Shown: positions 22,728 to 34,802 of the stretch, in pieces
How the letters are laid out: each line of letters starts with the position of its first letter
How positions within the stretch are numbered: position 1 is the first letter of the stretch
NCBI RefSeq assembly: GCF_964204865.1
Contig: NC_135254.1
Coordinates: 17,799,001 to 17,863,000 of the forward strand
Direction: 5' to 3'
Length of the DNA: 64,000 bases
Source: Styela clava
Lineage: Eukaryota > Chordata > Ascidiacea > Stolidobranchia > Styelidae
Made by a program: the position numbers and the translations under genes
Notes under the pieces: generated by a model
The model's input: the letters and a program-made list of their open reading frames with translations, nothing else
What the model was told of the DNA's origin: nothing
Database searches by the model: none

Positions 22728-23955
22728 CAGTGGTTCTCAGCCGCTGGTCCGCGGACATGGTACCGGTCCGCGAAATTTTTTTGCCGGTCCGCAAAAAATT
22801 TCGATTCGTTTTTTTTTTCAGCCGTCTCAATCCCTTTACCAAAGACGAACTTACGTTGGTTAATTACGTAATTTTTGTTCCGCCGCTATATTGCTGTTAT
22901 AAATGGTCCGGCGATGTCTTGGCGCCGAGTAATCGCACTTTTTGCTTTTTCGGTTCCGATTCATCGCGAAAGAGCTCTTTCAAATCTTGCAAGATTCAGA
23001 AACCTAAAAATCGGCACGCGCGTGCTTTTTCTGTCCTTCATGCACTTCCTGATTGATATGACCATCCAAATAAAAGGTTATGCATATTTTCATATTTAAA
23101 CCAGAAAACAGTCAAGAACAGTATAATATTCCAGGGCTTTGCCTTGATATCCAGTATGATACTAAATTGTTGCGACCCTGCACGCGGTCACGAGACGCGC
23201 AACAAAAGCATGGGCCGCTGGGATCTTTACCACGTTATGCAAAGCAGGATTTTGAGACTGGTGCCAAATTAAATTAATATGGTGGACCCGATGAAGAAGA
23301 AAAAGCTTGATTAAAGTCGTGATTCTACTTCACAGTCCAGATTTAAATAAGAATCACTGTCACAAATCTGGATATCTTTTGTTAACGAATACACATCGCT
23401 AAATAATCGAGCAATCAAGCAGTTGTCCGTATTTTCAGCCAGTTACTTATGCGAATAAACTTTTCCATCGCTAGCTTTAATATTAAAACGAAGCAAAGAA
23501 ATCGATTGGAAGCCGCTGCTGAGCAACGTGTTGCAGAAGCTTCTTTTAAGCCTCATTTGAATCCTATATTGAAAACGAAACAGTAGCAAAATTCTCACTT
23601 TATAGGTCTAATTCTGTTTGTATATGATTTGGGTTGTAGGATACGTGTTTGGATGGGATAAGATTTGAGTGTGCCCATTTTACGCATAATGCGTAACCAG
23701 CACTGCATTTTATTACGCAAATAAATGATATAATTTTATGTTCCACCCATTTCCAATTTGACCGACACATTATTTGATAGTTTTTCTTAATGTGAAATGT
23801 TTTCAACTAGAAGCATAATATTGAGTCCCCGACATCGCATCAATTACGCAAATATATGTTATTATTTTTTGTTCCAGTCATTTAAATTTTTGCCGGTCCT
23901 CAAGTACGTTTTATTTAATTTTACCGGTCCGCCAGGGTAGAAAAATTTCACACTG
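22728..23955. mobile_element. hAT-like element, 1228 bp
   Basis: The ends are CAGTGGTTCTCAGCCG and, inverted, CAGTGTGAAATTTTTC, each followed by GGTCCGC or GGACCGG motifs. The internal frames are broken. Comparison with the empty site in copy A (18905-18965) shows that about 39 bp of target are missing and there is no 8-bp duplication. Confidence 0.75.
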
Positions 23956-24390
23956 TATATATAGTTATATACAATAATGTATTCTATTTTGAAGGGAGTT
24001 CAAAAAAAATTATTTTGAAGAGTAACGGAACGTGTGTTGACATATGCTCAAACATACATCAGTCAGCAGATGCGCATGATTCACTTTTCAATTGAAATGT
24101 TTGTTATTTTGATATCGTTAAATTAACAATTTCCTCGAGTATATAATAAAAACCTTATTAATTATGATGATTTGCAAATGTCGCAATGCAAACGTGATGA
24201 ATTCCAGCAGTTTGCCATATCGTATTCAAACAATTGAATATTTAATCATAATTTAAAAGGTGTGTAGCATTGCTGAATTAGTATTTTTCTGAAGTGGCCC
24301 TGTATGAAAATACAATTATTTATAAACTTTTCAACCCAGTTCTGTAAATAGTGCTACTATAAATTCCCCTTCGATACATCAAGTTTACAT

Positions 24391-24453
24391 CAGTTGGCAG
24401 ATTGATGTTCTTTATTATCCTGTTTGCAGTTTGATTCATCCTGATCGAGGCGT
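24391..24453 (+). promoter_or_regulatory. Conserved upstream footprint, copy B
   Basis: It contains CTTTATTATCCTGTTTGCAG, then TTGATTCATCC; here the second TTATCC-type core is altered to TCATCC. It lies about 260-310 bp before the ATG. Confidence 0.5.
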
Positions 24454-24702
24454 CATCATTTACGTGAAAGCAAGCGCTTATCTAACAAAAACTTAACAAA
24501 CTTTTCATTATCTTTTAAGATTTTGACTCGTTGCGTTCGAAAATTCCAATTTATTTTTTTCTCATTTTGTTATGTTGCACCACAAACGGAAGCTAATTCG
24601 GCCTTTTTAAACTGAGTTGAGTGTAGGGTACCAGCATAACGATTTGAATCTCTGTTGAAGTTGATAATTTATGATAGAGCTGGATACATTGCAGGTGCTG
24701 AA

Positions 24703-26211
24703 ATGTGGCAACGATTAATTATTTTGAGCTTGCTATTCAGCGTGTTTTATAAAACATGCCATGGGGAGAGATCCGAAGACTCTCTTATATGCAAACGAGT
24801 AGACAACGATGCTGCCAATGTTTTGATCACGGGACCGCAAGGTCCTCCTGGTCCACCTGGTTTAATTGGAATGGTTGGAATCCCGGGATTTGATGGCCTA
24901 CCTGGACCACCAGGAATGGGCGTAGACTACAACAGATTGGAAATTATGATTGAACAAATAGTCGCAGAAAGTGAGTTATGTGTTTTCAAAATTAAAATCA
25001 TTATGTGAAAATATATTCTATGCTATTTGGTTTTGCGAATTAATTGCTCAGGTATTTTAATCATCTCAAAAAGAATTTTCAAAATAATATTTTTATGCAC
25101 TTGCAATTTTTCCATAGCCTACTCATACCATCGTGATATTGTTTTTAGCATGGTACCGAAATTCTGCCCGAAAATGTTTTGATTCATCGGTTAAATGTGA
25201 AGACCAATGTATGTATAAACGCTATCGAAGTTTATATAGGGCCTAATATACATACAAATTTGAAGCAACTTTATAATTTTGCATATAACTTTACTATTGT
25301 TTTCGATTATACCTTAAACTCAAGTCGTTGCTATACTCTGAACATTTCGCCTCCTCATTATTTCGGTGAATATATATGACCAAATTCCACTAAAATTGTA
25401 TTGGTTATTTTAATATAATTTGATAAATAGAAATTTTTAATTTCAGCTATTCATTCTAAGGAAAATGTAAAATCACAGACTTCAAACTTTCGATGCGAGA
25501 ATCTAAATAACAAAGTCGAAGTTGATGGAAAATGTTTTTTCGATGTCGTGCCGGAGAATGAAGTCAAATTTCTTGCAGCTGCGCAGTTGTGCATAGATAG
25601 AGGAGCAACACCGGCAAATATTTACGATCGCCATCAATTCGGCAAGATAATGAATTATCTTCATGAGTTAAGACAATCATTTTATCACGTATATCTTGGA
25701 ATGGAGTTCAATCCTGAGGTTAGTATACATTGCTATGCTGCCCATAATTTAACGACGTCACATGTTGCTAATTTTTGTCTTGGGAATTGTGTCAATTGAA
25801 TGAAAAAAAAATCGTGGGAAGGAACATTTAGAATATTTTTAAATTTAATCCTTATCGGAATACAAATTTGCTTGAACATTATGAACATAAGAAAATTGTT
25901 ACTCAAAATAAAGAGTATTTATGTTTTTTTTCTAAATATATAAACACTGACTCGGCGTAGAAATTTTTACTCTGCAATGTAATATTTGACAGAATGATGA
26001 ACTCACTTTCTATGATGGAAGTCCAGCTCAATACACAAGTTGGCGCTTTGGAGATCCCGTTAGACGTGTGGCGGATCCGGTGAAAATGACGCGAGTAGCC
26101 ATAAACGTTCTGAGTGACAGCAACAACTCCGGTAATGGAATGTTGACCACGGCTATGATTTGGCCAAAAACAGGAGTACTTTGCGAATCTGCAATAGATA
26201 GAGAGCATTGA
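24703..26211 (+). CDS. Lectin-like copy B
   Basis: Exons are 24703-24970, 25447-25718 and 25993-26211, encoding 252 residues with the same domain order as copy A. The exon 1 donor is GTGAGT, so the joint codon is ACT (Thr) where the other plus-strand copies have Ala. The ten triplets differ most from copy A after the third (GLI, GMV, GIP, GFD), while the flanking [13 protein letters not shown] block is identical. In exon 2 it has FDVVPENEV, and the third exon carries WRFGDP and INVLSD, features shared with copy D. It appears intact and probably encodes a functional secreted protein. Its intron 1 is about 476 bp and shows no clear fossil exon. A MITE lies in the 3' flank before the poly(A) signal at 26822-26827. 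Confidence 0.85.
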
Positions 26212-26235
26212 ATTGGCATAAACATGGCTTCATAA

Positions 26236-26515
26236 CAGACATGGGCAAACTACGGCCCGTTGGGCAGTTTAATCTGGCCCGCCTGATCTAAACTAAAACC
26301 AAATTTTGATGTTTTTGCTAAAAAATAGCTCAAGAAATTCGTTGAAATTGGGATTAAATTTAGTTTTGGCACGAGGCTCATTGTTTTCCACTTTTTCTTT
26401 TGTAACAGTGTAAATATTGTTCATAAAATGTAACTTCTACGTCGCAGTTACATGACCCGCCAGTCTTAGTAGGCAATATTGTTGGACCTTGGTCCAGAAA
26501 CCTTGCACACCCCTG
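26236..26515. mobile_element. hAT-like MITE in the 3' flank of copy B
   Basis: The ends are CAGACATGGGCAAACTACGG and, inverted, CAGGGGTGTGCAAGG. The insertion falls 25 bp after the stop codon and before the conserved AATAAA, so it is probably transcribed in the 3' UTR. No target duplication is visible. Confidence 0.7.
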
Positions 26516-26821
26516 ATATATAGTCTATTATAATCATCTCATATCGTGTATATCGACTTTTCATTTTGATTATAAAGACTGTTACGATCCAGAACTTCTT
26601 AGAGTTTGTCTACTGAAAGCAAATGAATGCTAATATTTGTTTTAACTATCTAGCAGTTTCATGAAGTTGTCGGAGTAACATTTTATACCACGTATTTGTA
26701 TACCTGTCAGTAATGTGATTCTTGACAGCAATGAAATATATTATGAAGTCTTATTTGCATGTTTCTCTATAGGGTAAATACTATCTTTTCATCCGCAATT
26801 GATGTTAAACCGTTGCTATGT

Positions 26822-26827
26822 AATAAA
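26822..26827 (+). terminator. Poly(A) signal, copy B
   Basis: AATAAA in the conserved context GCTATGTAATAAATATT. Confidence 0.65.
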
Positions 26828-27150
26828 TATTAAAACGAGCAGTTTATATGTATTAATTGAGATGTGGATCATACTTATCTTCTGGAACAGAAATGATGAC
26901 AAGCACGCCTAATTAATCGTAAGGCAATATAGGATAGCCATTAGTGTGTACGACAATGGTATTTCGATTTCTTATTAGGAGTTTTATTTAGATTTATTGT
27001 TGTTATCAGTATTACTTGTGATATAAGTAAAGTTCTGAACTCATTAATAAATAGGATGATCGCTTCCAACGGGAATGCATGTCTTGAGAATTGAGAAATA
27101 AGTCAATCAATATCGTACTGGAGAGATTTCCGTTGGTTTACCCAGTAGGG

Positions 27151-27940
27151 CAGTGGTTCTCAACCTTTTACTGCCCGCGTACCATGTTACTGTTTTCACT
27201 CTGGCCGCGTGCAGCGAAAAAGACCTTTTTGGTGTGAGGAACAATGGCACAAAGCACGCTATGGGAGTGTTTTATAATGTGGCACTACATCCTTCGTGAC
27301 TCAATTTGCAAGACGGACGAAAACATGCCCATATCGATTTGTGGAAAATAGCAGGCGAGGGCGATCTGTAAAGATTGGACTGGTCCATAGGACATTTCTC
27401 CGACCTCTGACCCCAGAAAAAATCTTCCTATACTGTACTATTGCAAAAAAATATACCTACTTTGAGAGTGTTTTGTTGTGCTGGCGCTTATAAGCTGGAT
27501 TACGTTTTTGAAACCCTCATTTTTTATTAAAATTAATCAACCATGTGCCGCTTACAGGCACTGATAGTTTAGACTAGTCTATCGCTGCATTTGCGAGACT
27601 CATTTTTGATTACACCACTTAATTAATGCACCTTTGAAGACATAATGACAATTAAGATATTTCATTCACAACTATTTTTTTGAAACACAACTGAAAACTG
27701 ACAAATAACAGCCAAAACTACAAAAACGAGGCAATGTTTACTGATTATTGCTGGATACGGAAATAAACAAGGAAATTGATGCCCGGGGAAACATTCATAA
27801 AGGCCGTTCAGCGAATACATACAGTATGGAAGATAAAGCGCTGTCAGCATATTTTGGCCAACTCAAAAGTTGTTGCAATAATTCAAGGCTGCTCGCGTAC
27901 CACTTGACCATCTTCGCGTACCACAGGTTGAGTACCACTG
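27151..27940. mobile_element. hAT element, 790 bp, exact 8-bp TSD
   Basis: The ends are CAGTGGTTCTCAACC and, inverted, CAGTGGTACTCAACC. CAGTAGGG flanks both sides (27143-27150 and 27941-27948). It splits the shared flanking repeat between copies B and C. No intact transposase. Confidence 0.92.
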
Positions 27941-28532
27941 CAGTAGGGGCTTCGAGTGTAAGAGCATTGTTTGGAAGATCAATAAATTTGTATTCGTAAA
28001 TGCCTTGAGTTACTTAAAGCTCTCCATCTGTTAAGTTAACGAGAAGGATTTTATGTGGCTACAGTAGGCTTTGGCAAATACGGGAGTTTTCATATTGAGA
28101 ATTTTTCCATTAGCCAGTGTGAGGCGATAATATTTTGTAAAGACGGTCATTCTTCCCAATTAAATCACGATGTCGCTATGAATGAATATAACCTATCGTA
28201 TAAAATCTTGTTCATAGCAATTTAAATCTCACTATAAAGAATGTATGGTTTTCTATATTCTCCTCAATTCCACGCAGTAATGTAAACAGTTGTACTAACT
28301 TCAAGATAGTTTAATCGGCTGTATATATACCCCAATGTATTCAACTCTGAAAGAAATTTCAAAAAATATGCGTTGGCAATTTGCAAACTTCTTTGAGGTC
28401 GGTATGTAGTATTGCTGAATTAGTATTTTATTGGAGTCGTCTTGTAAGATACTACGATTACTTAAATACTTTTGTACCCAATTCTTTTAGGAGTACTACT
28501 AAAAGACCCTAATCGACACCTAAAAATTCGGG

Positions 28533-28590
28533 GCAATTGGCAGATTAAGGTTCTCTATTATCCTGTTTGCAGTTTGATTTATCCAATGCG
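28533..28590 (+). promoter_or_regulatory. Conserved upstream footprint, copy C
   Basis: The block CTCTATTATCCTGTTTGCAG, followed by TTGATTTATCC, is retained even though the gene downstream is broken. Confidence 0.5.
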
Positions 28591-28855
28591 AGGCGTAATC
28601 AATTACGTGTAAGCAAGCGCTAAATGAGTACCTAACAAAACATTAACAAACTTTTCATTACCTATTTAAATGTTGGCTCGTTGCGTTGGAAAATCCCAAT
28701 TAACTTTTTCCTCTTTTTGTCATGCCCAGCACAAACGGAAGCTAAGTCCGCCATTTTATAACTGAGTTGAGTGTAGCGTCCTGGCATAAAGATTTAAATT
28801 TCAGGTGAAGTTGATTATTGCTGACAGAGCTGGATACGTTGCATATTGTGCTAAA

Positions 28856-30407
28856 ATGTGGCAAAGATTAATTTTCTTGAGCTTGCTATTTAGCGTATTT
28901 TGTAAAACATGCCATGGTGAAGGATCCGAAGACTCTCTTATATGTAAACGAGTAGACAACGATGCTGCCAATGTTTTGATCACGGGTCCTCAAGGTCCTC
29001 CTGGTTTACCTAGCTTACCTGGACTGGATGGAATACCAGGACTTGATGGCCAACCTGGACTACCAGGAATGGACGTAGACCACAACAGATTGGTAATTTT
29101 GGTTGAGCAAACTGTCTCAGAAGGTAAATTTTGTGTTCATTTAACGCGTATTCAGAATGTTTAGTAAACTACGGATTGTCTATTTATTGCGTTTTTATAA
29201 GAGTTCATAATCTGTATGTACTAATTTATTTATTGCTATTTTAATCGATCAAGTAGTTCAGAAACTTCCAAAAGACTACTTCAAAGTTCTTTTGACCGAA
29301 CTTTCATAATAATATTATAAAATTATTACCAAAATGTGCTAGATATAGCCCGTGGCATCATAATATCGTTTTAGCATAATACCGAAATTACGCCCGAAAA
29401 TGATTTTCGTCAAGAACGCTGTAGAGTTAATAGGGGCTTGAATGATACAACATATGATATATATTGATACTTTGGTTTAGTTCATTTTCCCGAACTGCCA
29501 CTGTAGGTGCAGAAAAATGTTCCTCCCATTAGTGGTCTTGTTTGTTTTGATGGCCGTATATAAAACTTCCTTATTTCGGTGAATATATATTACTGAATTC
29601 TACTAAAATTCTATCCGTCACTTTATTATGTTTTTATAAATAAAAATTTTCCATTTCAGCTGCTCATGCGATGAAGAATGTAAACCCACAGCCAGAATCT
29701 CAAAAACAAAGTCGAAGTCGATGGAAAATGTTTTTTCGCTGTCTTGCCGGAGAATGAGGTCAAATTTCTTGCAGCTGAGCAGCTTTGCACCGATAGAGGA
29801 GCAATACCAGCAAATATTTACGATCGCCATCAATTTGGCAAGATAATGAATTATCTTCATGAGTTAAGACAAACATTTTATCACGTATATCTTGGAATGG
29901 AATTTGATCCTGAGGTTAGTAGACATTTAGGAAATCAATATATTGCCGATAATTTACCCACATCATGTCATTTTCCTTCCAAAAATTGTTTCAAATTAAC
30001 TAAAAAAGGGTATTAGTTAAGGTAACATTTAGAATATTTACAACTGCATTTCAGATAAAAATCGCTATACATGTCATAATTGCAAACAACTTTCAATTAA
30101 TATTGAAAACATAGAAAAACCTTCACTCAAATGGTTTGATGATCTTATATAATCTTTTAAATTTGAATTTTTATTCATGCAATGTAATATTTGACAGAAT
30201 GACGACCTCACTTTCTATGACGGAAGTCCAGCTCAATACACAAGTTGGCGCTCCGGAGATCCCGTTAGACGTGTGGCGGATCCGGTGAAAATGACACGAG
30301 TGGCCATAAACGTTATGAGTGATAACAACAACTCCGGCAATGGAATGTTGACCACGGCTATGATTTGGCCTAAAACGGGAGTACTTTGCGAATCTGCAAT
30401 AGAATGA
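28856..30407 (+). pseudogene. Lectin-like copy C, broken by a 14-bp deletion
   Basis: Exon positions correspond to 28856-29123, 29660-29914 and 30198-30407. Exon 2 is 255 bp instead of 269: compared with copy A, 14 bp are missing between CCACAGCCAG and AATCTCAAAA. This removes the conserved Cys of the RCEN motif and shifts the frame, with a stop about 20 codons later. The rest of exon 2 and exon 3 remain open in the old frame, so the break looks recent. A second change in exon 3 creates an early TGA, shortening the tail by three residues. One collagen Gly is also replaced (GLP SLP). Splice sites, promoter footprint and poly(A) signal are intact, so it may still be transcribed. A sequencing or assembly error is possible, but the independent exon 3 stop argues for real decay. 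Confidence 0.85.
29517..29580 (+). pseudogene. Fossil signal-peptide exon in intron 1 of copy C
   Basis: It reads MFLPLVVLFVLMAV then YKT, with the ATG retained. This is the same relic as in copies A and D, without the collagen part. Confidence 0.65.
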
Positions 30408-30743
30408 GAACCTTAAATTGGCATAAACAAGACTACACTCATCTCGTGTCGTATATATCAACTTATCATTCTATTTCTAACGACTATCACGATCCAAAAT
30501 TTGTCGTCTGAAAGCAAATGTATTTCAATGTTTGTTTCTGTTACCACACATCTTCACTATCTAGAAGTTTTATGAATTTGTCGGAGTAAAATTTGATATT
30601 GCTGATTTTTATACATGTCAGTAATGCGATCCAAACCTTGACAGAAATATAATACTGAAATATATTATGAAGACAAATTGGACTGTTACTGTATAGGGTG
30701 AATACTAATTTTTTACCTGCAATTGATGTTAACATTGCCATGT

Positions 30744-30749
30744 AATAAA
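30744..30749 (+). terminator. Poly(A) signal, copy C
   Basis: AATAAA in the conserved context CATGTAATAAATAT. Confidence 0.6.
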
Positions 30750-30799
30750 TATAAAAACGAGCAGATTATTCAGATTTAGTGTTGTTATCAGTATTACGC

Positions 30800-31385
30800 G
30801 GAATATAAGTGAAGTTCTGGGCCTATTAACTTTTTAAACCCTAAAAGCGGTCCGGCTTTCCCGAGAACGCCTTCTGACCCTGAAAGCCTGTTTTCCGCCT
30901 TTGGCATCCCGTACGAATTATGCAACTTTGAAACCTCACATCTCGCGAACATTATAGTATATTTAGAAAGTTTTATACTGTTTGAAAGACAATCTTGGAG
31001 ACTAATTAAATTTATGAAATGGAGATAAAATGTCGCGATTATCCTACAAAAATTAAAAAGTGCTAAAAAACATTTTTAAATAAAATAAAATGTTTGATTT
31101 GTTCTTGTTTTATCCTAATACAGTATCGACACATTTTTGGAGGGTATAGATAGCTTTCGGATGATACCATTAGATTGAATATAGGATGCACCAGTAAATT
31201 TCAATTTCAGCAATTTCATTCAATGTACTCCAATTCATCCCATGTCCGCTGCGCCAACTTGACGTGAACAACGACGTTCCCTAATTACTGCGTCACGCAG
31301 CGACGTTACGCAAGTACGTCGCCACGTAGCAGCTCTGCATTCATTATGAAAAACACATATCGCTTTCCCTCGCAAGTGTGTAACG
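30800..31385. other. Unassigned intergenic sequence
   Basis: A short GC-richer segment (GCGGTCCGGCTTTCCCGAG) and another around 31235-31380 (GACGTTACGCAAGTACGTCG) break the AT-rich background. No gene or known element was recognised. Confidence 0.3.
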
Positions 31386-32343
31386 CAGGGTGGTCCAAAG
31401 TTGTCAGCTTCGGGGGCCACAAATTTATTTTTGCATTGTTCGTGGGCCACAATAGTGCCAAGAATAGGTAAACAGTGCAATGTAAAAAAAAAACACATTG
31501 ATCATTATTTGTCATTTATCAAGCTAAAACATGCAAAAAACCCCAAAAAACTCACTAAAACGTGCAAAACGTTTTTTTTCGATATCTACATTTAGTTTAA
31601 GATTTGAAACTGTTCAGAACAGAAAGGGTGCTTCCGCAAATGTATGTGCTTTCGAACAATGATAAAATTCTCAGATCAAAATCCCTTTAATTTGGGAAAT
31701 GCTCATTGCTTACGAGATTCCATAAAATACCGTTCTGAATTATATTTTTTGTCACCGACACAACTTGCCGACATATCGAGAAGGCATTGTAGTATTGTAT
31801 TTTCCCTCCCTTATCCAGCTAAAAATCTGTTTGAATTGGTAAGCTTCCTTTTCTAACTCATGTGTACAAATTAACTTACAAATAACTGCAGATTGAGTTA
31901 TTGCCAAATTTGAGAGTAATTACTAAATTTTCTGACATATAGGCATTAAACAGTTTTAATACTGAGTAAGCTGGCTGGAAAAAAAAATCAACCGGCATGA
32001 TTGTTACGCCATAACATTAGTATTTGCATAAGCCATGCATAAGCCAACCCAGGCTAATCGATTTCATATTCGATTTTAGTTTTCCATGATGTCTATATTG
32101 TTAATATATATTCCCGACCAAAATGATAGAAACTCAGGTAACGATTTATACCAGCCACCCACATCATTCGACTTCGCCAGTCATAAAACACTAATCAATT
32201 CAGTGACATTAGCGATGTTACAATATGTCAAGAATTTTTCTTGTTATTTTTATGAATGGAAAACACCAAATGCGATTTTAAAATACCCTCCAGCAGATGC
32301 GACGCGGGCCACAGATAACGGGGCATGGGTGTGGACCACCCTG
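31386..32343. mobile_element. hAT element, 958 bp, exact 8-bp TSD
   Basis: The ends are CAGGGTGGTCCAAAG and, inverted, CAGGGTGGTCCACACC. GTGTAACG flanks both sides (31378-31385 and 32344-32351). The open frames inside are short and look incidental. Confidence 0.92.
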
Positions 32344-33069
32344 GTGTAACGTCATTAAGGTATTATTGGAACTGGTATTATGATGTTCACACCATGTCGA
32401 ACGTTTAAATCCAGCGTTTAACATTATTCATTCCAGGGGATAATGAAATTCCTCGAATTTAAATGGGAAAAATTTGCTTGCTCCAACGAGGGGTTCCAAC
32501 AGTTGCTCCAAAATTTATAGGATGTAAACGGTCTCGTGGATAGCACACTGTGCGACCTTATGAATTTCATCAAAGCGTACAAATTTTACGTTATAAAGTA
32601 CAAAATTTAAAGACCAGTCGCCGCGACTGGTGTTACAACTCTTATCAAGAGAATATTTCGATTCTATTGGGTCGGGAAATTTAAAATATTTACCAGGTGA
32701 TCTAGCGACTGCATCATGTCTCCCACGTTCTCGTTGATAAAACTTGGTTGTATATATTATTAAATATTATTATTATATGATGCAGTATGATTATTTTATG
32801 AAACCTTTCATAAATAATTTGCTATAAACATAATTTATTTCAAGCCCGGAAAAATGGAATGTATCGGGTAGCTTATGACGAGTCACAAATTTACGGTTTA
32901 CCTGAACCATAACAGCTATCTGTGAGTTTTGGCGGTTTCAAATCTCATGGCCACTACCTCAGCTAGTGCGTCATAAATTGGAGGCAATAACGAACAGGAA
33001 AGATTTCCGTCTCTGACCCAGTAAGGATTCTAGTTTTTGGGCCTTGTTTGGAAGATCAATAAATGTCGC

Positions 33070-33630
33070 TACAGAAGTGTGTGTACCAATATGATAGTAA
33101 CCAATTTTTGTTCGCCCACTTTACATCAAGTTGTGTAAAGGGAGACCTATGGGCAGGAGGAATGTTCTCTTGACTAACACAGACAGTCCCTTAACAGGAA
33201 ATTCGGGCGCTGCCGAAGTATGTGTACCAAGATGGTGCACAACCTGAACTCTAACCAGGTACACATACTATGTTCAGGTTGTGCGCCATCTTGGTGCACA
33301 TACTTCTGGAGGTCCGAAAATCGGTATAACATTCTAGCCTAACCCTAACCTGGTACACACACTACGGGGTACTCCCGTAGTATGTGCAACAAGATGGCTG
33401 ATACCGGAACGTAGTATGTGTATCAGGTTAGGATTAGGCCCTAATTTCAGGTACAAATACTACGGGAGTCACTTGGCTAGTCCCCGAACTCGTAACAGAA
33501 CTAAAATAAGGAAAATTGAAATAACATTATGGGCTAACCCTAACCTGGTACACTTACAATGTTAAGGTGTCCGCCATCTTGTTGCACATACTACGGGAGC
33601 GCCCACTAAGGGACTACCCGATAAATGGGT
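33070..33630. mobile_element. Cluster of palindromic MITEs
   Basis: At least five arms of the GTAGTATGTGTACCAGG family alternate in orientation, including a near-perfect hairpin around 33219-33303 (GTATGTGTACCAAGATGG and its inverse). CTAACCCTAACCTGG blocks recur. The cluster interrupts the duplicated flank between CAATAAATG and GTATTCG relative to copy C, so it inserted after the duplication. Confidence 0.75.
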
Positions 33631-34500
33631 ATTCGCAAATGCCTAGAATTACCTAAATCCCTTCATCTGTTCAGTTAACGTGAGGGATTTTATGTGGTTA
33701 CAGTAAGCTTCGACCTACAGTAACATTAACCGACAGATTTCCATAGTGAGAATTTTTCCATTAGCCAGTGTGACGCGATAGTTTTTTGTAAAAACAGTCC
33801 TTCATCTAAATCTCACTAGAAATTAATAATACATATCGTATGAAATCTATTTCATAGCAATTCAAACCGCACTATGGTTTTCAATATTCTACTCCATTTT
33901 ATACATTTCTACTCTTTTCTACACGGTAATGTAATGGTGGTGATTGTATAATTTCAAGAGAGTTTCATCGACAATATATATACCACAATGTATTCTATCT
34001 TAGGAAATCTCAAAAAATATTTTGATGAGTATTGAAACGTGAGTCGAGCAAAGCTCGAACAAGCATCAGTCACATGCGCATGATTTATTTTTCAAACTAA
34101 ATGCTTGTCATTTTGATATCGGTAGATGAACAACTTCATCTAGTATAATAACAACATTATTAATCTTGATAATTTGCAAATGTTGCAATGCAAATGTGAT
34201 GAATTGTGAATTCCAGCAATTTGCGAAATCGTATTCAACCAATTTAATATTTAATCATAATTCAAAAGTTTGAAACAAAAAAAGATAAATACGTTGCCGC
34301 CATACTGTATCACCCCATTTCATCTCGAAATACTTTTCATTTTTGAGCAATTGGTAAAGTGATTCAAAATCGGTGTGGGGTATTGCTAAATTATTATTTA
34401 ATAAAGTGGGTTTTGTATGAAAGTACATTTACTTACATACTTTTAAACTCAGTTCTGTTACGAGTACTACTAAAAGTCCCCAATCGATACACCAAATTCA

Positions 34501-34560
34501 GGTCAATTGGCAGATTGCGGTTCTCTATTATCCTATTTGCAGTTTAATTTATTTTGTGCA
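34501..34560 (+). promoter_or_regulatory. Conserved upstream footprint, copy D
   Basis: It contains CTCTATTATCCTATTTGCAG followed by TTAATTTATTTTG. The first TTATCC core is kept and the second is lost. Confidence 0.5.
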
Positions 34561-34802
34561 GACGTCAGCATTTACGTGTAAGCAAAGGCTCAATGAGTAC
34601 CTGACAAAAACCTAAAAAACCTTTCAATATCTTTTAAATTTTTGACTCGTTGAGTTGAAAAATTTCCATTTAACCTTTTTCTTTTTTGTTATGCTTCAAA
34701 CAGAGCACAAACAGAGTTGAAAGAATGGTACTTTTATAACGTTTTGAATCTCTGGTGAAGTTGATTATTGCTGATAGAGCTGGATACATTGCAGGTGCTG
34801 AA

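Noticed and set aside
33219-33600. CTAACCCTAACC blocks resembling telomere repeats
   Set aside because: They are single short blocks inside palindromic MITE arms, not tandem arrays, and recur with the MITE at 6.6 and 12.9 kb.
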